A stretch of 64,000 nt of DNA. Source: Butyrivibrio sp. VCD2006 (GTDB lineage Bacteria; Bacillota; Clostridia; Lachnospirales; Lachnospiraceae). The notes under the pieces are model-generated. The model saw only the letters and a list, made by a program, of their open reading frames with translations, was not told the origin of the DNA and searched no databases. Shown in pieces: positions 1-8,399 of this stretch (its first letter is position 1; every line of letters begins with the position of its first letter). Location: assembly GCF_000423925.1 (NCBI RefSeq), contig NZ_AUIX01000015.1, positions 62,001 through 126,000 of the forward strand. The letters are read 5' to 3'. Position numbers and translations under genes: made by a program.

Positions 1-410
1 GCAGTATTCCTAAAGCTCAAACAGATGAAGAATATGAACAGTCAGTTAAAAGGCAAAAGGGGTGGATTGAAGATCTTGATAGGATTGCTGAAGAATCGTT
101 AAAGGTAGCTGATTTGTGCAGTCAGCTTTTAAAAATAAGTAAATATCAGGATATCGGTGATCCTAAAGTGGCAAAAAAATTGCGAAAACTGGATGAGCTG
201 CGAGCGCCAATAGTAATGTCTCTTACGTGTATCATGATGGAAGAATTCTGGATAAAAGACTTATATAGCATTCCTGATATAACTTTCATGGTAAGGAATA
301 ATGAGGAAGCAATTCCGGTTTTTGAAAATGCAGTAGAATTTTATAAGAGTTTTCCAGAGGATTGCAGATCTTTAAAAGCAGAAATGGAAAGAGCTATTTC
401 TGAACAATAA
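1..410 (+). CDS. Unknown protein, C-terminal part (gene begins before the window)
   Basis: An open frame enters from the left edge (first full codon at base 3) and stops at 408-410, giving at least 135 residues with no internal stop. The visible part is acidic and helix-rich, with no motif I can name. An in-frame ATG exists at 114, but coding sequence clearly continues upstream, so that is not the start. It lies 42 bp before a glycosyltransferase and reads the same way. It is therefore probably another member of the surface-glycan cluster, such as the tail of a glycosyltransferase. The function is not recognised. Confidence 0.6.
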   Translation, partial: SIPKAQTDEEYEQSVKRQKGWIEDLDRIAEESLKVADLCSQLLKISKYQDIGDPKVAKKLRKLDELRAPIVMSLTCIMMEEFWIKDLYSIPDITFMVRNNEEAIPVFENAVEFYKSFPEDCRSLKAEMERAISEQ

Positions 411-452
411 GCTTTTGAGAATTGTTGTGAATATAACTACTGAGGTTTTATC

Positions 453-2012
453 ATGACGGCAATAGATGAACTTAGAAAATCTATAGATCAAATATTTAAG
501 ACAGGTGTCTTTTATGAACATATTAAGGAGATGGGGGCGGTTAACGACTCTATTGCGACATTCGAGGGGACTAAGGATACACTCCGTGAACTCAGAGTTA
601 TGCTGGATAATGATTATCTACCTGATTTATGTAAGGAGGGGGCAGATCTTTTTGTTTTGATTGCTTTTTTGCAATTACGAGTGCTGCTTGATCCATGTCC
701 TGAAATGTTTGAAGATATGCTCGTCTGCATAGATAGTGATCAGCTTTCTAAAGAAGCAAGGTATTACTTGTGGGCGCAGTGTAGGAATATGAAGTTCAAT
801 ATGCCTTCGATTAATTCTGATAAAGCATATGACATATGGATGAGGATATATAAGGGAATACTTGAGGATTACAGACAAGTGATGACAACATCACTTGAAA
901 GGATACCGCTTAATGAGCGTGACCACAAAAGCGTAGTATTTATTACTTCTCAATTTGTCCAGATTCAACATGGGCCAACAAAGAGCTGTTTTTATAGGGC
1001 TAAAGTCCTTTCGGAGGATGGAAGAGATGTCTTGATAATAAACACAAATGATCTTATGCCTGCATCAGGGAAAATACCACTTTTTAGAGCATATAGACAT
1101 GGCAGTATACCTGAATATGAGAGATTTAGTACAGTAAGCGATGATGAAGTTAGTATGTCATTTTTTCAGTGCGGTCAGGATATGCCAAGAGCTGATGTAA
1201 TAGATGTTTTGCTTCAGAATATAAGGGAGATAAGACCAAAATTTATAGTTAGCATTGGAGGATTTAATATAACAGCCAGTCTGGCAAATAAAATGGTTCC
1301 CACTCTTTGCATTGGCATGGGACCAAGTCAGATGGAATATGATTATAGTGACTTTTTTACTTATTCTATGAGATTGACAGAAGATGTATACACCAGGCTT
1401 TCGAAGTTTGGCGGAACAAGGATGTCGCTCATACCCTCAGTTTTCACATCAGATTTAAAAGTGCAATCGGAGCATCACACAAGGGAAGAATATGGTATTC
1501 CTAATGACAAAGCTGTAGTGTGTGTTGTTGGGGGAAGACTTGAAGTAGAGGTCGATGATGAGTTCATATACTGCATGAAACAGTGCATTGATGACAATAT
1601 GATAGTTGCATTTATAGGTAAATTAAATAAGTATCGGCAAATTTGTGAGAAGGACAACTGGTTTAAAGAACATACAGTCTGTATTGGTTATGTTGAGGAT
1701 ATTTTGTCTCATATTGAGTTATGCGATATTTATTTGAACCCAAGACGACTTGGTGGAGGAACATCATGTGTCGAAGCTATGAGTAAAGGATGTGTTCCTG
1801 TTTCTTTGAATTTTGGAGATGTTGCTTATAATATCGGAGAAGATTTTATAGTTGAGGATTACAAAGAAATGGCCGATAGATTAAATAAGCTGGCATGTGA
1901 TAAAGAATATTATAAAATTATGTCCGAGCGAGCACTAAAACGGGCAGAGTATCTTTGTGATACTAAAAATCGCTTTATGGATACAATTCATGAATTGGAA
2001 AGCAGGCTATGA
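453..2012 (+). CDS. Glycosyltransferase, GT-B-like, surface/flagellar glycan
   Basis: A 519-residue protein. The N-terminal half (to about residue 150) is helical with no recognised domain. From about 155 there is a Rossmann-like segment with FITSQFVQIQHGPTK. The C-terminal part resembles the nucleotide-sugar-binding half of GT-B enzymes (GPSQMEYDYSDFF, then LNPRRLGGGTSCVEAMSKG near residue 430). The Pro-Arg...Gly-Gly-Gly-Thr-Ser/Glu segment is the expected donor-phosphate loop. It is a clear paralogue of the gene at 6208-7773, which has HAPTK and VNPKRNGGGTS at matching places. A GAGG ribosome site at 442-445 fits the ATG at 453. Donor and acceptor are unknown; the context suggests transfer onto flagellin or its glycan. 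A bridging sugar-phosphate function is less likely. Confidence 0.75.
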   Translation: MTAIDELRKSIDQIFKTGVFYEHIKEMGAVNDSIATFEGTKDTLRELRVMLDNDYLPDLCKEGADLFVLIAFLQLRVLLDPCPEMFEDMLVCIDSDQLSKEARYYLWAQCRNMKFNMPSINSDKAYDIWMRIYKGILEDYRQVMTTSLERIPLNERDHKSVVFITSQFVQIQHGPTKSCFYRAKVLSEDGRDVLIINTNDLMPASGKIPLFRAYRHGSIPEYERFSTVSDDEVSMSFFQCGQDMPRADVIDVLLQNIREIRPKFIVSIGGFNITASLANKMVPTLCIGMGPSQMEYDYSDFFTYSMRLTEDVYTRLSKFGGTRMSLIPSVFTSDLKVQSEHHTREEYGIPNDKAVVCVVGGRLEVEVDDEFIYCMKQCIDDNMIVAFIGKLNKYRQICEKDNWFKEHTVCIGYVEDILSHIELCDIYLNPRRLGGGTSCVEAMSKGCVPVSLNFGDVAYNIGEDFIVEDYKEMADRLNKLACDKEYYKIMSERALKRAEYLCDTKNRFMDTIHELESRL

Positions 2013-2046
2013 GGATAGAAGTATAGCGTTGATGGAAAGAGGGATA

Positions 2047-3108
2047 ATGTCAGATAAAATCAGGATGGATTCTCATAAGTTAATATATCATCCGGACAGG
2101 GTGGCAGCATGGCAGAGGGGCGAGCTCATCTATCCCATCGAAATGGAGATTGGAATTAGTGGCGCTTGTAATCATCGCTGCATTTTTTGTGCTGTCGATT
2201 ATATGGAATATCAGCCTAGGATTCTACAAGCCGATGTATTAATAAGGAATCTTAAGATATTAGGTAAAAATGGACTAAAGAGCATAATCTATGCGGGAGA
2301 AGGCGAGCCAATGGCACATCCCGATGCGGCTGAAATTATCAATGCTACAAAAGGTTTTGGTATAGATGCGGCTATGTCCACCAATGGGGTATTATTTACT
2401 GGGGAAAAGGCAGGTGAGTGTCTGAAATCCCTTACCTGGGTCAGGTACAGCATTGCCGGAGCGACCGATAAAACATATGAATATATACATCAGTGTAAAA
2501 AAGGCGATCTTCAGGTGGTTTTGAAAAATATGGAGGACGCAGTCAGGGTAAAAAAAGATCAGAAGCTTTCAACAACCCTGGGGGCTCAGCTGCTTCTTTT
2601 GCCGGAAAACAAAGATGAAGTTGTTACGCTGGGAAAGATGATGCGGGAGATAGGTTTTGATTATTTTACGGTAAAACCCTTTTCACAGCATCCTTCCAGT
2701 AAAGCAAAGCTGCAGGTGGATTATTCTGAGGCGGAAGAAGTTGGAAAAGAGCTTAGATGGCTGCAAACAGATGACTTTAAAATATACTTCCGTTCACAAT
2801 CGATAGAGAATCTTGGTATGGAGAAGCCATATCATGATTGCTGTGGACTTCATTTTATGGCATATATGGATTCTGCAGGGGATGTGTTTCCTTGTATAGT
2901 GTACATGGGACAAGATGAGTACATATATGGAAATATTTACGAAGAAGATTTTGATTCAATATGGGAATCTGAGAGGGCAAAGGATATAAGAGGCATTTTT
3001 TGCGAGGAGTTTATAAAAAAGAATTGCAGGAAGAATTGCAGACTAGATGAGATGAATAAGTATTTAGATGAAATAAGATTTCCCGGAGCACATGTAAATT
3101 TTATCTGA
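2047..3108 (+). CDS. Radical SAM/SPASM-domain protein, copy 1 of a tandem pair
   Basis: A 353-residue protein with the radical SAM CxxxCxxC motif at Cys41, Cys45 and Cys48 (CNHRCIFC), followed by a TIM-barrel-like region containing GEGEP. The cysteine-rich SPASM-like C-terminus (CCG..., FPC, FCEE, NCRKNC) should bind auxiliary Fe-S. Such enzymes cleave S-adenosylmethionine to a 5'-deoxyadenosyl radical; the substrate here is unknown. I chose the ATG at 2047 because GAAAGAGGG precedes it and because its N-terminus (KLIYHPDR...RGE) then aligns with the next gene. The upstream ATGs at 1957 and 2032 would overlap or crowd the previous gene. The protein ends in HVNFI, nearly the same as the paralogue's end. 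The neighbours suggest sugar or glycan modification. Confidence 0.8.
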   Translation: MSDKIRMDSHKLIYHPDRVAAWQRGELIYPIEMEIGISGACNHRCIFCAVDYMEYQPRILQADVLIRNLKILGKNGLKSIIYAGEGEPMAHPDAAEIINATKGFGIDAAMSTNGVLFTGEKAGECLKSLTWVRYSIAGATDKTYEYIHQCKKGDLQVVLKNMEDAVRVKKDQKLSTTLGAQLLLLPENKDEVVTLGKMMREIGFDYFTVKPFSQHPSSKAKLQVDYSEAEEVGKELRWLQTDDFKIYFRSQSIENLGMEKPYHDCCGLHFMAYMDSAGDVFPCIVYMGQDEYIYGNIYEEDFDSIWESERAKDIRGIFCEEFIKKNCRKNCRLDEMNKYLDEIRFPGAHVNFI

Positions 3109-3172
3109 ATGTATTTCAACACGTGTAATGAACCATAACTTTGCAAATCGTAGTTTTCTAGGAAAGAGAGTA

Positions 3173-4291
3173 ATGATGGGCGAGAAACTAATTCTTGACG
3201 GAAGTAAGGTACTCTATCACAGGGACAGGATCGATGCATACCTTCGCGGTGAGAGGATAGCACCAATCACGATTGACTGTGCACTTACAACAAAGTGCAC
3301 GTATCGCTGCGTTTATTGTTATGGAAAAATGCAGCTTATCAATCAGTTTCCGAGCATTGAACGGGATATAGTGATGGGCTTTCTTGATGATGCTGCGGAG
3401 ATTGGAGTTAAAGCTGTCAGCTTTGTGAGTGATGGAGAATCTACCTGCAATCCGTGTTATGCTGATGCAATCGTTCATGGCAAGAATAAGGGGCTTGATA
3501 TGGCCCTTGGAACCAATGGGTTTCTTCTTACGAAGGAGTCGCTGGAGCAGATCCTGCCATGTCTTACTTATCTTAGGTTCAATATATCTGCCGGAGAGAA
3601 GGACAGATATATGGAGATTCATGGAGTTAATTCAGAAGTTTACGAGAGAACTATAGGGAATATTAAAACTGCTGTTGAGATAAAAAACAGAAAGGGACTA
3701 CCGGTAACGATAGGTCTTCAGATGGTTTTGATGCCGGAATTTGAAGACCAGATCATTCCTCTTACAAAACTGGGTAAAGAGCTTGGGGTTGATTATCTTG
3801 TTATAAAACACTGCAGCGATGATGAAGAGCACACTTTAGGAGTGGATTACGGTGCATATGACAGGATGATTGAAACAATGAAGGAAGCAGAGACTTACAG
3901 TACCAAGCATTATCAGGTCAGCGTTAAGTGGTCAAAAATCCAGAGTCATGGGCATAAGTGTTACAAACTCTGTTATGGCGCGCCTTTTATAATTCAGATG
4001 TCGGGCTCAGGTCTTGTTGCACCCTGCGGAATGTTTTTCAATGATAAGTACAAGGAATACCATATTGGGAACATCAAAGAAAAGCGTTTCAAGGAAATAT
4101 GGGAGAGCGACAGATACTGGGAGGTTATGAAGAAAATTGCAACACCTCCTTTTGACACAAACAGAGATTGCGGAACGCTGTGCCTTCAACATAAAACGAA
4201 TGAAGAGATTTGGCGGATAGTTGAAGAAAATGCAGGGAAGATTCCGGAAGTGGATATGAGCAAATTGCCGCAACATATTAACTTTATCTGA
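3173..4291 (+). CDS. Radical SAM/SPASM-domain protein, copy 2 of a tandem pair
   Basis: A 372-residue paralogue of the preceding gene. The radical SAM cluster ligands are Cys42, Cys46 and Cys49 (CTYRCVYC). The GEGEP region of copy 1 is replaced by SDGEST. The C-terminal SPASM-like cysteines are in CYKLC, APCGMFF and DCGTLC. Both proteins begin with K(L/V)xYHxDR..A..RGE and end in H(V/I)NFI, so they arose by duplication but have diverged a lot and probably act on different substrates or steps. The ATG pair at 3173/3176 follows GGAAAGAGAG and is preferred over the ATG at 3128. Two transketolase genes lie directly downstream, so a role in making or editing an unusual sugar is a reasonable inference. 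Confidence 0.8.
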   Translation: MMGEKLILDGSKVLYHRDRIDAYLRGERIAPITIDCALTTKCTYRCVYCYGKMQLINQFPSIERDIVMGFLDDAAEIGVKAVSFVSDGESTCNPCYADAIVHGKNKGLDMALGTNGFLLTKESLEQILPCLTYLRFNISAGEKDRYMEIHGVNSEVYERTIGNIKTAVEIKNRKGLPVTIGLQMVLMPEFEDQIIPLTKLGKELGVDYLVIKHCSDDEEHTLGVDYGAYDRMIETMKEAETYSTKHYQVSVKWSKIQSHGHKCYKLCYGAPFIIQMSGSGLVAPCGMFFNDKYKEYHIGNIKEKRFKEIWESDRYWEVMKKIATPPFDTNRDCGTLCLQHKTNEEIWRIVEENAGKIPEVDMSKLPQHINFI

Positions 4292-4319
4292 TTGGGAAAC
4301 GAAACATATGGGTGATTTA

Positions 4320-5189
4320 ATGACAATCCAGGATAGGGCTCTAAAAATCAGGCAACAGATATTGAAAATGTCCATGGGGGCAAACGGCGGACATATAGCA
4401 CCTTCTTATTCCATGACTGATATTGTTGCGGAGCTGTTTTTTGACGATATTCTTACATATGACCCCAAAAAACCGGAATGGGAAGACAGGGATTATTTTA
4501 TTCTAAGTAAAGGCCACGGAGTTCTTGCGCTTTACGCAGCGCTTAGTATGGCCGGTTTTTTTCCTGAGGAGAAGCTCTATACATTCGGCAGGGTAGGCTC
4601 AGAGCTTGGTAGTCTTGCAAGAGCGCACTCTGTTCCCGGGGTTGAAGCTTCAACAGGTTCACTGGGACACGGGCTTTCATACGCAGCCGGGATAGCACTT
4701 GCGCTAAAAAAGGACAATAAGAAAAACAGGGTTTATGCACTCCTTGGTGACGGTGAATGCGAAGAAGGCTCTGTATGGGAAGCGGTGATGTTTGCTTCGC
4801 ATAACAGGCTTGATAATCTGACGATAATTGTGGATTACAATGGGCTACAGGCTATGGATAGTCTTCAGAATATTATGTCTCTTGGAGATTTTTCGGGGAA
4901 ATTTAGGAGCTTCGGATTGGATGCTGCTGATATTGACGGACACAATTTTGATGAGATTAAAGAGGCACTTTTAAGAGCGAAGGGAAACGCTCAGAGCGGA
5001 TCTGGAAAGCCAATGGCTATAGTAGCTCATACCGTTAAGGGGAAGGGAATTTCGTTTATGGAAAATGTGCCTATATGGCATTACAGGATCCCCAATGAAC
5101 AGGAGCTTGAGATTGCATTAAAAGAGTTGAAGATGACAAAAGAGGATCTTGGAGATTACGAGAAGCTGTCATACAGAAACGTGATCTGA
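4320..5189 (+). CDS. Transketolase, N-terminal (thiamine diphosphate-binding) subunit
   Basis: A 289-residue protein equal to the first domain of transketolase. It has the SKGHG segment, GSLGHGLSYAAGIALA, and the thiamine-diphosphate/Mg motif starting GDGECEEGSVWE at residue 143, with the closing Asn in DYNGLQ. It must pair with the next gene, which supplies the pyrimidine-binding half. Split transketolases are common in Firmicutes and archaea. I take the ATG at 4320 because GGGTGA lies 4 bases before it; the in-frame ATG at 4308 is possible. Sited beside GmhA, GmhB and HldE homologues, it probably makes sedoheptulose 7-phosphate, or a related ketose, dedicated to the glycan pathway rather than to central metabolism. 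That role is inferred. Confidence 0.88.
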   Translation: MTIQDRALKIRQQILKMSMGANGGHIAPSYSMTDIVAELFFDDILTYDPKKPEWEDRDYFILSKGHGVLALYAALSMAGFFPEEKLYTFGRVGSELGSLARAHSVPGVEASTGSLGHGLSYAAGIALALKKDNKKNRVYALLGDGECEEGSVWEAVMFASHNRLDNLTIIVDYNGLQAMDSLQNIMSLGDFSGKFRSFGLDAADIDGHNFDEIKEALLRAKGNAQSGSGKPMAIVAHTVKGKGISFMENVPIWHYRIPNEQELEIALKELKMTKEDLGDYEKLSYRNVI

Positions 5190-5272
5190 CAAGAGTGAAT
5201 ATTGGGCCATGGCATGGTATTCACATACGGAATTTATAGTTAAGTGATTAAGTTTAATGCCCGGAGCAGGTT

Positions 5273-6187
5273 ATGAGAACAGCTTATCTTGAGACTTTAT
5301 ATGAATTGGCATCAAAAGATAAAAATGTTTACGCGGTTATCTCTGATAACGGCGCTATTGTCTATGACAAGTACAGACAGGATCTCCCGGAGCAGTTTAT
5401 AAACGCCGGAATATCCGAAGCCAATATGGTTGCCATGGCAGCAGGCATGGCCGAGAGAGGAAAGATTCCCTTTGCTTATACGATAGGAGCGTTTCTTGCG
5501 TACAGAGCCTATGAGTTCATTTTGAATGACGTCTGTATGATGAATAAAAATGTAAAATTGGTTGGAATTGGAGAAGGCTGTTCATACAGCCTTCTTGGTG
5601 CTTCACATCATACGATATTTGATTTTGCTGCATTAAGGCCGCTTCCTAACCTCACAATTCTATCACCTGCAAGTCCGATGGAAGTGAAGAAGTGCGTAAA
5701 GGCTGCATATGAGATAAACGGACCGGTTTATATAAGGCTTGGGACAAACCGTGAGCCTGAAGTTTATGAAGGAGATTATGGCTTCGAAGTTGGCAAAGGT
5801 GTTGAGCTTAAGAGCGGAAGTGATGTGACCCTGATAAGTACCGGAAGTATTGTATATGATGTTCTATATGCTGCAAAAGAGTTGGAAAAGCAAGGGGTGT
5901 CAACAAGGGTTGTGAATATACATACTATTACTCCGATAGATGAAGAAATAATCATTAAAGCATGTCGTGAAACTAATGCCATTTTAACTGTTGAAGAACA
6001 CAGCATTATTGGTGGATTAGGAAGTGCTGTGGCGGAGCTTATTTCCGAGAACAATTTAAATGTCAGATTTGGTCGCATTGGACTAAATGATTTTGTGCAT
6101 GGTTATGGGAAACATGATGAGTTGAAGGCAGCTAATGGTATAGGAGTTCGGGATATTGTTGATGCGGTAATGAGAGTTGGATATTAA
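5273..6187 (+). CDS. Transketolase, C-terminal subunit
   Basis: A 304-residue protein made of the pyrimidine-binding and C-terminal domains of transketolase. The segment FINAGISEANMVAMAAG carries the catalytic Glu (about residue 49) that activates thiamine diphosphate. RLGTNREPEVY and VEEHSIIGGLGSAVAE follow, as in 1-deoxyxylulose-5-phosphate synthase and transketolase C-domains. It forms the active heteromer with the product of 4320-5189. The 83-bp gap between the two genes contains a 7-bp inverted repeat (GTGAATA/TATTCAC, about 5195-5224). A GGAGCAGG ribosome site precedes the ATG. The length is normal for a split subunit. Confidence 0.88.
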   Translation: MRTAYLETLYELASKDKNVYAVISDNGAIVYDKYRQDLPEQFINAGISEANMVAMAAGMAERGKIPFAYTIGAFLAYRAYEFILNDVCMMNKNVKLVGIGEGCSYSLLGASHHTIFDFAALRPLPNLTILSPASPMEVKKCVKAAYEINGPVYIRLGTNREPEVYEGDYGFEVGKGVELKSGSDVTLISTGSIVYDVLYAAKELEKQGVSTRVVNIHTITPIDEEIIIKACRETNAILTVEEHSIIGGLGSAVAELISENNLNVRFGRIGLNDFVHGYGKHDELKAANGIGVRDIVDAVMRVGY

Positions 6188-6207
6188 CGATTGACAATGC
6201 TTATTTC

Positions 6208-7773
6208 ATGAGGTTAACAGTATTTATGCCTAATAAGTTTGAATATACGTGTTCTTTGATAACGGATGTTATAAGTGCTGATATTGATAATAATCAATCG
6301 GATTATTCTAAAAATATTCTGTTATTGAAGGAAAATATAGATAAGGGGAGGTATTTTGAAGAACTGCTGACAGGACTCAAGGAGCAATTGGAATTCGACG
6401 ATGTTCAATTATATATATTGTCATTATCGGCAATATTTTGTGCTACAAAAGAGATAGTGTGTCTGGATATGATTCGGGATGCTTTGTTGGAAAACAGGTT
6501 ATCACTTGTTATCACTCGTGCTATCGCATTTCAGATACGTGTAAGATGTTTTCAAATGGGAATTGCCAGGGACTACAATTCTGAGAAAATTTTAAATGAT
6601 AATCTTGCGGATAGATTCTATAGAGAATTAAATATAGATATACCATATATTGAATACCCCAAAAGAAACCATAATCTTGTAGTATTGACAACACATACAT
6701 TACTGAATATAAAGCATGCGCCGACAAAGTGGGTGCTTTCTGTAGCATATATTTTACAGGAATTGGGCTATGAGGTACTGATCGTAATCGAAGGGGAGCC
6801 TATTACTCCTGAATCTATATGCGCATATTGGATAGGTGAGAAATATTATACTAAGTATGGATATAACTATGGGACATATTGTCTCGATATAAATGATAAG
6901 AAGGTGCAGTGTTACCAGATTAATCTAAATCAATCCTCGCATAATGAAATAATAAAGGCTATTGAGGCTATATATAGCTTGCGCCCGGAGTTTGTTTGGA
7001 AAATAGGAGGAGGATTTAGTATGGATCACATATGGTCGAAAATGTCTACGTATGTGACGCTTCCATGTGCTAAAGGTTACGATCCCTGTATTGGAGATCT
7101 GATGATAAAATGCCTTGAGGCTGAGACGGATTCAGAGGTAGAGAACATTATTCAATCAACTGGCGCAAGTACTATGCATATGAGTTTTAAAGAAATTGAA
7201 TTTAAGGATCCGTGCGCTGTAGAAAGAGATTATAGGCGGTCAGATTATAATATAAACGATGATGATTTTGTTGTGGCAGTTGTCGGTAACAGACTCAATG
7301 ACGAAATCTCCAAAGATTTTTGGAAAGTATTAGAAAGAATAATTTCACAAAAGGATAATATTAAAGTAATTCTTATTGGAAAGTATAATGGTGTAATCCC
7401 AGACTCAATAAAAGCAGATGTGATTTACTGTGGATACTGTGAGCCTTTGGAATCGGCAATAAGAATGGCAGATCTTTTCGTCAATCCAAAAAGGAATGGT
7501 GGGGGGACTAGTGCAAAAATGTGTTTGAAGAATATGATTCCAATTGTTACACTGCAGGACTGCGATGTTGCCAATACAGTGGGGGACTGTTTTGTTGTTG
7601 ATGATTATGATGAGATGATAAAGATGGTTATAAGATATGTTGACGATAGAAAGTTTTATAAGAAACAAGTGGAAGGAGCGGCAATCCGCTATAGTAAGTG
7701 CTTCGATGTAGATATGCGTAAGGAAATTCGAAGAGTTGTAGATAGAGCAATAGAGATAGCACAGTATTCATAA
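6208..7773 (+). CDS. Glycosyltransferase, paralogue of the gene at 453
   Basis: A 521-residue protein built like the first glycosyltransferase of the cluster: a helical N-terminal part of about 150 residues, then VVLTTHTLLNIKHAPTK, then a GT-B-like C-terminal half with VNPKRNGGGTSAK and a DCDVANTVGDCF segment matching GDVAYNIGEDF in the paralogue. The catalytic loop lacks the Glu seen in the first copy (GTSAKMCLKN against GTSCVEAMSKG), so the donor or activity may differ. The gene looks AT-richer than its enzyme-coding neighbours, which is common for exchanged glycan genes. The start is uncertain: ATG 6208 has no good ribosome site, while ATG 6226 has GAGG 12 bases upstream. Confidence 0.7.
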   Translation: MRLTVFMPNKFEYTCSLITDVISADIDNNQSDYSKNILLLKENIDKGRYFEELLTGLKEQLEFDDVQLYILSLSAIFCATKEIVCLDMIRDALLENRLSLVITRAIAFQIRVRCFQMGIARDYNSEKILNDNLADRFYRELNIDIPYIEYPKRNHNLVVLTTHTLLNIKHAPTKWVLSVAYILQELGYEVLIVIEGEPITPESICAYWIGEKYYTKYGYNYGTYCLDINDKKVQCYQINLNQSSHNEIIKAIEAIYSLRPEFVWKIGGGFSMDHIWSKMSTYVTLPCAKGYDPCIGDLMIKCLEAETDSEVENIIQSTGASTMHMSFKEIEFKDPCAVERDYRRSDYNINDDDFVVAVVGNRLNDEISKDFWKVLERIISQKDNIKVILIGKYNGVIPDSIKADVIYCGYCEPLESAIRMADLFVNPKRNGGGTSAKMCLKNMIPIVTLQDCDVANTVGDCFVVDDYDEMIKMVIRYVDDRKFYKKQVEGAAIRYSKCFDVDMRKEIRRVVDRAIEIAQYS

Positions 7774-7797
7774 TTATAATAAAGGATGATTCTATAG

Positions 7798-8370
7798 GTG
7801 TGTAATAATACGTACACTAAAAACAAGGTCTCAAAACCTGCAATATTCCTCGATAGAGATGGCGTTTTAACAGTTGAAAAAGGATATTCTATTTCATCGA
7901 TAAAAGAAATGGCAGTGTTTCCATACGCTGCCGACTGTGTGGGAGCCATGAAAAGGATGGGGTATCTGACGATTGTTATCACTAATCAGAGCGCTGTAGC
8001 TAAAGGGCTTTTTACTGAAGCTGAACTTTTGGAGATGAATGATAAGCTGCTGCTTGAAACGGGCGTTGATGCAATTTATTATTGCCCTCATCATCCTCAT
8101 GGAAAGGTCCTTGAATATACAAAGGTTTGTAACTGCAGAAAACCTAAGACAGGGATGATAGAGAAGGCATTAAGAGATTTTGATATAGACATTAGCCACT
8201 CATTTATGGTGGGTGACAGAGCTATTGATATATTGCTTGGAGAAAAAGTTGGAGTAAAAACAGTGCTGCTGAATTCCGGATATGGAGAAGAGAATCTCGA
8301 ACAGGAATGCAAGCCTGATTACGTAATGAATAATTTAATAGAGTTTACTGAAAAACTGAAGTTTTTATGA
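7798..8370 (+). CDS. gmhB: D-glycero-manno-heptose 1,7-bisphosphate phosphatase-like HAD enzyme (GmhB type)
   Basis: A 190-residue HAD phosphatase. The nucleophile and general acid are Asp19 and Asp21 in FLDRDGVLT, followed by TNQSAVAKG and the Lys/Asp motifs CRKPKTGM and VGDRAIDI. A zinc-loop pattern Cys96-x-His98...Cys111-x-Cys113 has the same spacing as the Cys92/His94/Cys107/Cys109 site known for E. coli GmhB. GmhB removes the C7 phosphate of heptose 1,7-bisphosphate between the kinase and nucleotidyltransferase steps of NDP-heptose synthesis. The start is GTG with AAAGGATGA about 8 bases upstream. The HldE-like and GmhA genes nearby support the call; a histidinol-phosphate phosphatase is the main alternative. 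Confidence 0.85.
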   Translation: MCNNTYTKNKVSKPAIFLDRDGVLTVEKGYSISSIKEMAVFPYAADCVGAMKRMGYLTIVITNQSAVAKGLFTEAELLEMNDKLLLETGVDAIYYCPHHPHGKVLEYTKVCNCRKPKTGMIEKALRDFDIDISHSFMVGDRAIDILLGEKVGVKTVLLNSGYGEENLEQECKPDYVMNNLIEFTEKLKFL

Positions 8371-8399
8371 TGGGTTTTTTATGAGGGGAGAATCTTAAT

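Noticed and set aside
1957..2046. Longer N-terminus for the first radical SAM protein
   Set aside because: It overlaps the preceding gene and has no counterpart in the paralogue; a good ribosome site lies before 2047.
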